64,000 bases of DNA, taken from the NCBI RefSeq assembly GCF_900113445.1, contig NZ_FOPJ01000002.1:54030-118029 (forward strand), in the 5' to 3' direction. The position numbers and the translations under genes were made by a program. Below the pieces are notes generated by a model. It ran no database searches, was not told the origin of the DNA, and saw only the letters and a program-made list of their open reading frames with translations. Position 1 is the stretch's first letter. Every line of letters starts with the position of its first letter. The stretch is from Corynebacterium spheniscorum. GTDB lineage: Bacteria > Actinomycetota > Actinomycetes > Mycobacteriales > Mycobacteriaceae. Positions 63,275 through 64,000 of this stretch are shown here, in pieces.

Positions 63275-63333
63275 TTGCCCACTGGAGTGTGCAAAATAGA
63301 GACCTCATGCAGTCTGCCCACTGGGGTGGGCAA
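63275..63333 (+). promoter_or_regulatory. Two 20-bp dyads upstream of rpiB
   Basis: TTGCCCACTGGAGTGTGCAA (63275-63294) and CTGCCCACTGGGGTGGGCAA (63314-63333) are related and each nearly palindromic (TGCCCAC...GTGGGCA), 39 bp apart. They lie 50-110 bp before the rpiB start, between a terminator and the gene, so they are likely operator sites. Confidence 0.65.
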
Positions 63334-63382
63334 GCGTGCCTGTCATGGGAGCGTTGGGGTTCAACTCGCTAGACTGAAACCC

Positions 63383-63859
63383 ATGCGCGTTTACCTAGGA
63401 GCTGACCATGCCGGTTTCGAAACGAAAGCGGCCATCATTGAACACTTAAAAGAAAAGGGTGTGGAGGCTATCGACTGCGGTGCCCACACCTATGTGGCCA
63501 CCGATGACTACCCGGCCTATTGCATTGAAGCTGCCCTCAGGACCGTGAATGATCCCGGTTCCTTAGGCATCGTGCTGGGTGGATCCGGCAATGGCGAACA
63601 GATCGCCGCCAATAAGGTCAAGGGCGCTCGTTGTGCACTGGCCTGGAATGAAGCCACCGCCCGCCTTGCCCGCGAGCACAATAATGCTCAACTGATCGGC
63701 ATTGGTGGCCGCCAGCACAGCATCGAAGAGGTCTTGAAGATCGTCGATGCTTTCTTGGATCAGGAATGGTCCGAGGAGGAACGCCACCAGCGTCGTATCG
63801 ATATTCTTTCCGAGTATGAGAAGACCGGCATCGCCCCGGCACTTCCGGAAAACGAATAG
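63383..63859 (+). CDS. rpiB: Ribose-5-phosphate isomerase B
   Basis: A 158-aa enzyme that interconverts ribose-5- and ribulose-5-phosphate in the pentose phosphate pathway. The motifs are RVYLGADHAGFETKAAIIEH and GIVLGGSGNGEQIAANKVKG; glutamate stands where E. coli RpiB has cysteine, as in the mycobacterial type. RCALAWNEATARLAREHNNA follows. The start ATG 63383 matches the family start. Confidence 0.95.
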   Translation: MRVYLGADHAGFETKAAIIEHLKEKGVEAIDCGAHTYVATDDYPAYCIEAALRTVNDPGSLGIVLGGSGNGEQIAANKVKGARCALAWNEATARLAREHNNAQLIGIGGRQHSIEEVLKIVDAFLDQEWSEEERHQRRIDILSEYEKTGIAPALPENE

Positions 63860-63874
63860 TTTTTTCTACGCACA

Positions 63875-63916
63875 AACGCCCCGCACCTTCTGCTACAGAA
63901 GATGCGGGGCGTTTTC
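63875..63916. terminator. Bidirectional terminator after rpiB
   Basis: A long stem: AACGCCCCGCA, then CTTCTG, a CTA loop, CAGAAG, and TGCGGGGCGTT, followed by TTTC on the plus strand and by AAAAAA of the plus strand (T-run on the minus strand) upstream. It serves the convergent genes on both sides. Confidence 0.9.
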
Positions 63917-63954
63917 TCACTCATTCCCCGAAGGGTCTTAGTCCGGTGAAGGCT

Positions 63955-64000
63955 CTAAAAGTCGAAGTCGAAGCCGCCATCGAAAAGTCCGCCCCCGGCA
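63955..64000 (-). CDS. C-terminus of a gene that enters from the right
   Basis: The minus strand reads AGGGLFDGGFDFDF then TAG at 63955. The Gly/Phe/Asp-rich end is just before a strong convergent terminator, which supports a real stop. The rest of the gene is outside the window and the product cannot be named. Confidence 0.5.
   Translation of the reverse strand, partial: AGGGLFDGGFDFDF

Overview
The window looks like a Corynebacterium chromosome segment. The reasons are a single-chain type I fatty acid synthase followed by its own acpS and a FasR-like TetR gene, a mycothiol-type DsbA-family protein next to pepN and rpiB, and gene orders that, as I recall them, match C. glutamicum (fas-acpS-fasR-bcp-DUF3618-gntP) and M. 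tuberculosis (pncB, clpS, DUF2017, rhomboid, murI, Rv1339-type hydrolase, rph, rdgB, DUF3817). No database was searched; all names rest on motifs, lengths and neighbourhood.

Layout. 1-921 is the right-hand end of a type I-E CRISPR array whose leader and cas genes must lie to the left; its last repeats are decayed, and three relic repeats of a second type sit at 1178-1318. 1363-3608 holds a dead copy and a live copy of a membrane protein gene. 3736-12444 is a conserved core block (NAD salvage, Clp adaptor, rhomboid, cell wall glutamate, cyclic-nucleotide hydrolase, RNase PH, house-cleaning pyrophosphatase). After tRNA-Leu and a small membrane gene lies a dead alpha/beta hydrolase (13442-14072). 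The lipid block follows: fas (3,039 aa), acpS and the FasR-like regulator. Next come bcp, a DUF3618 protein, gntP and a Dyp-type peroxidase.

28992-36479 is more accessory: a two-gene unit with an excisionase-like HTH beside tRNA-Lys, an L,D-transpeptidase lipoprotein, a drug-efflux MFS gene preceded by a hairpin and a coupled 49-codon leader ORF, an XRE regulator, and a divergent membrane protein/SMR pair whose shared promoter carries three TACCC...GGGTA dyads. After tRNA-His come orn, an SDR, a phosphodiesterase and an amidohydrolase-MFS pair. 43336-44795 is a lower-GC cluster of four small genes encoding a secreted Cys/Gly-rich protein and small membrane proteins (possible bacteriocin and immunity), next to a MerR-TipAS drug-sensing regulator.

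46051-64000 returns to core content: tRNA-Arg, a CopD-CtaG fusion, an SSB, EttA, alanine dehydrogenase, a thioesterase, a truncated haemoglobin, an MscS channel, a ROK-like regulator, crtB-crtI carotenoid genes, pepN, the DsbA-family protein and rpiB. Between genes, strong hairpin terminators and a recurring short dyad motif (core CCCGA-N2/3-TCGGG joined to a TAAAGCA or GGAAAGCAAAA tail) are the most regular non-coding structures.
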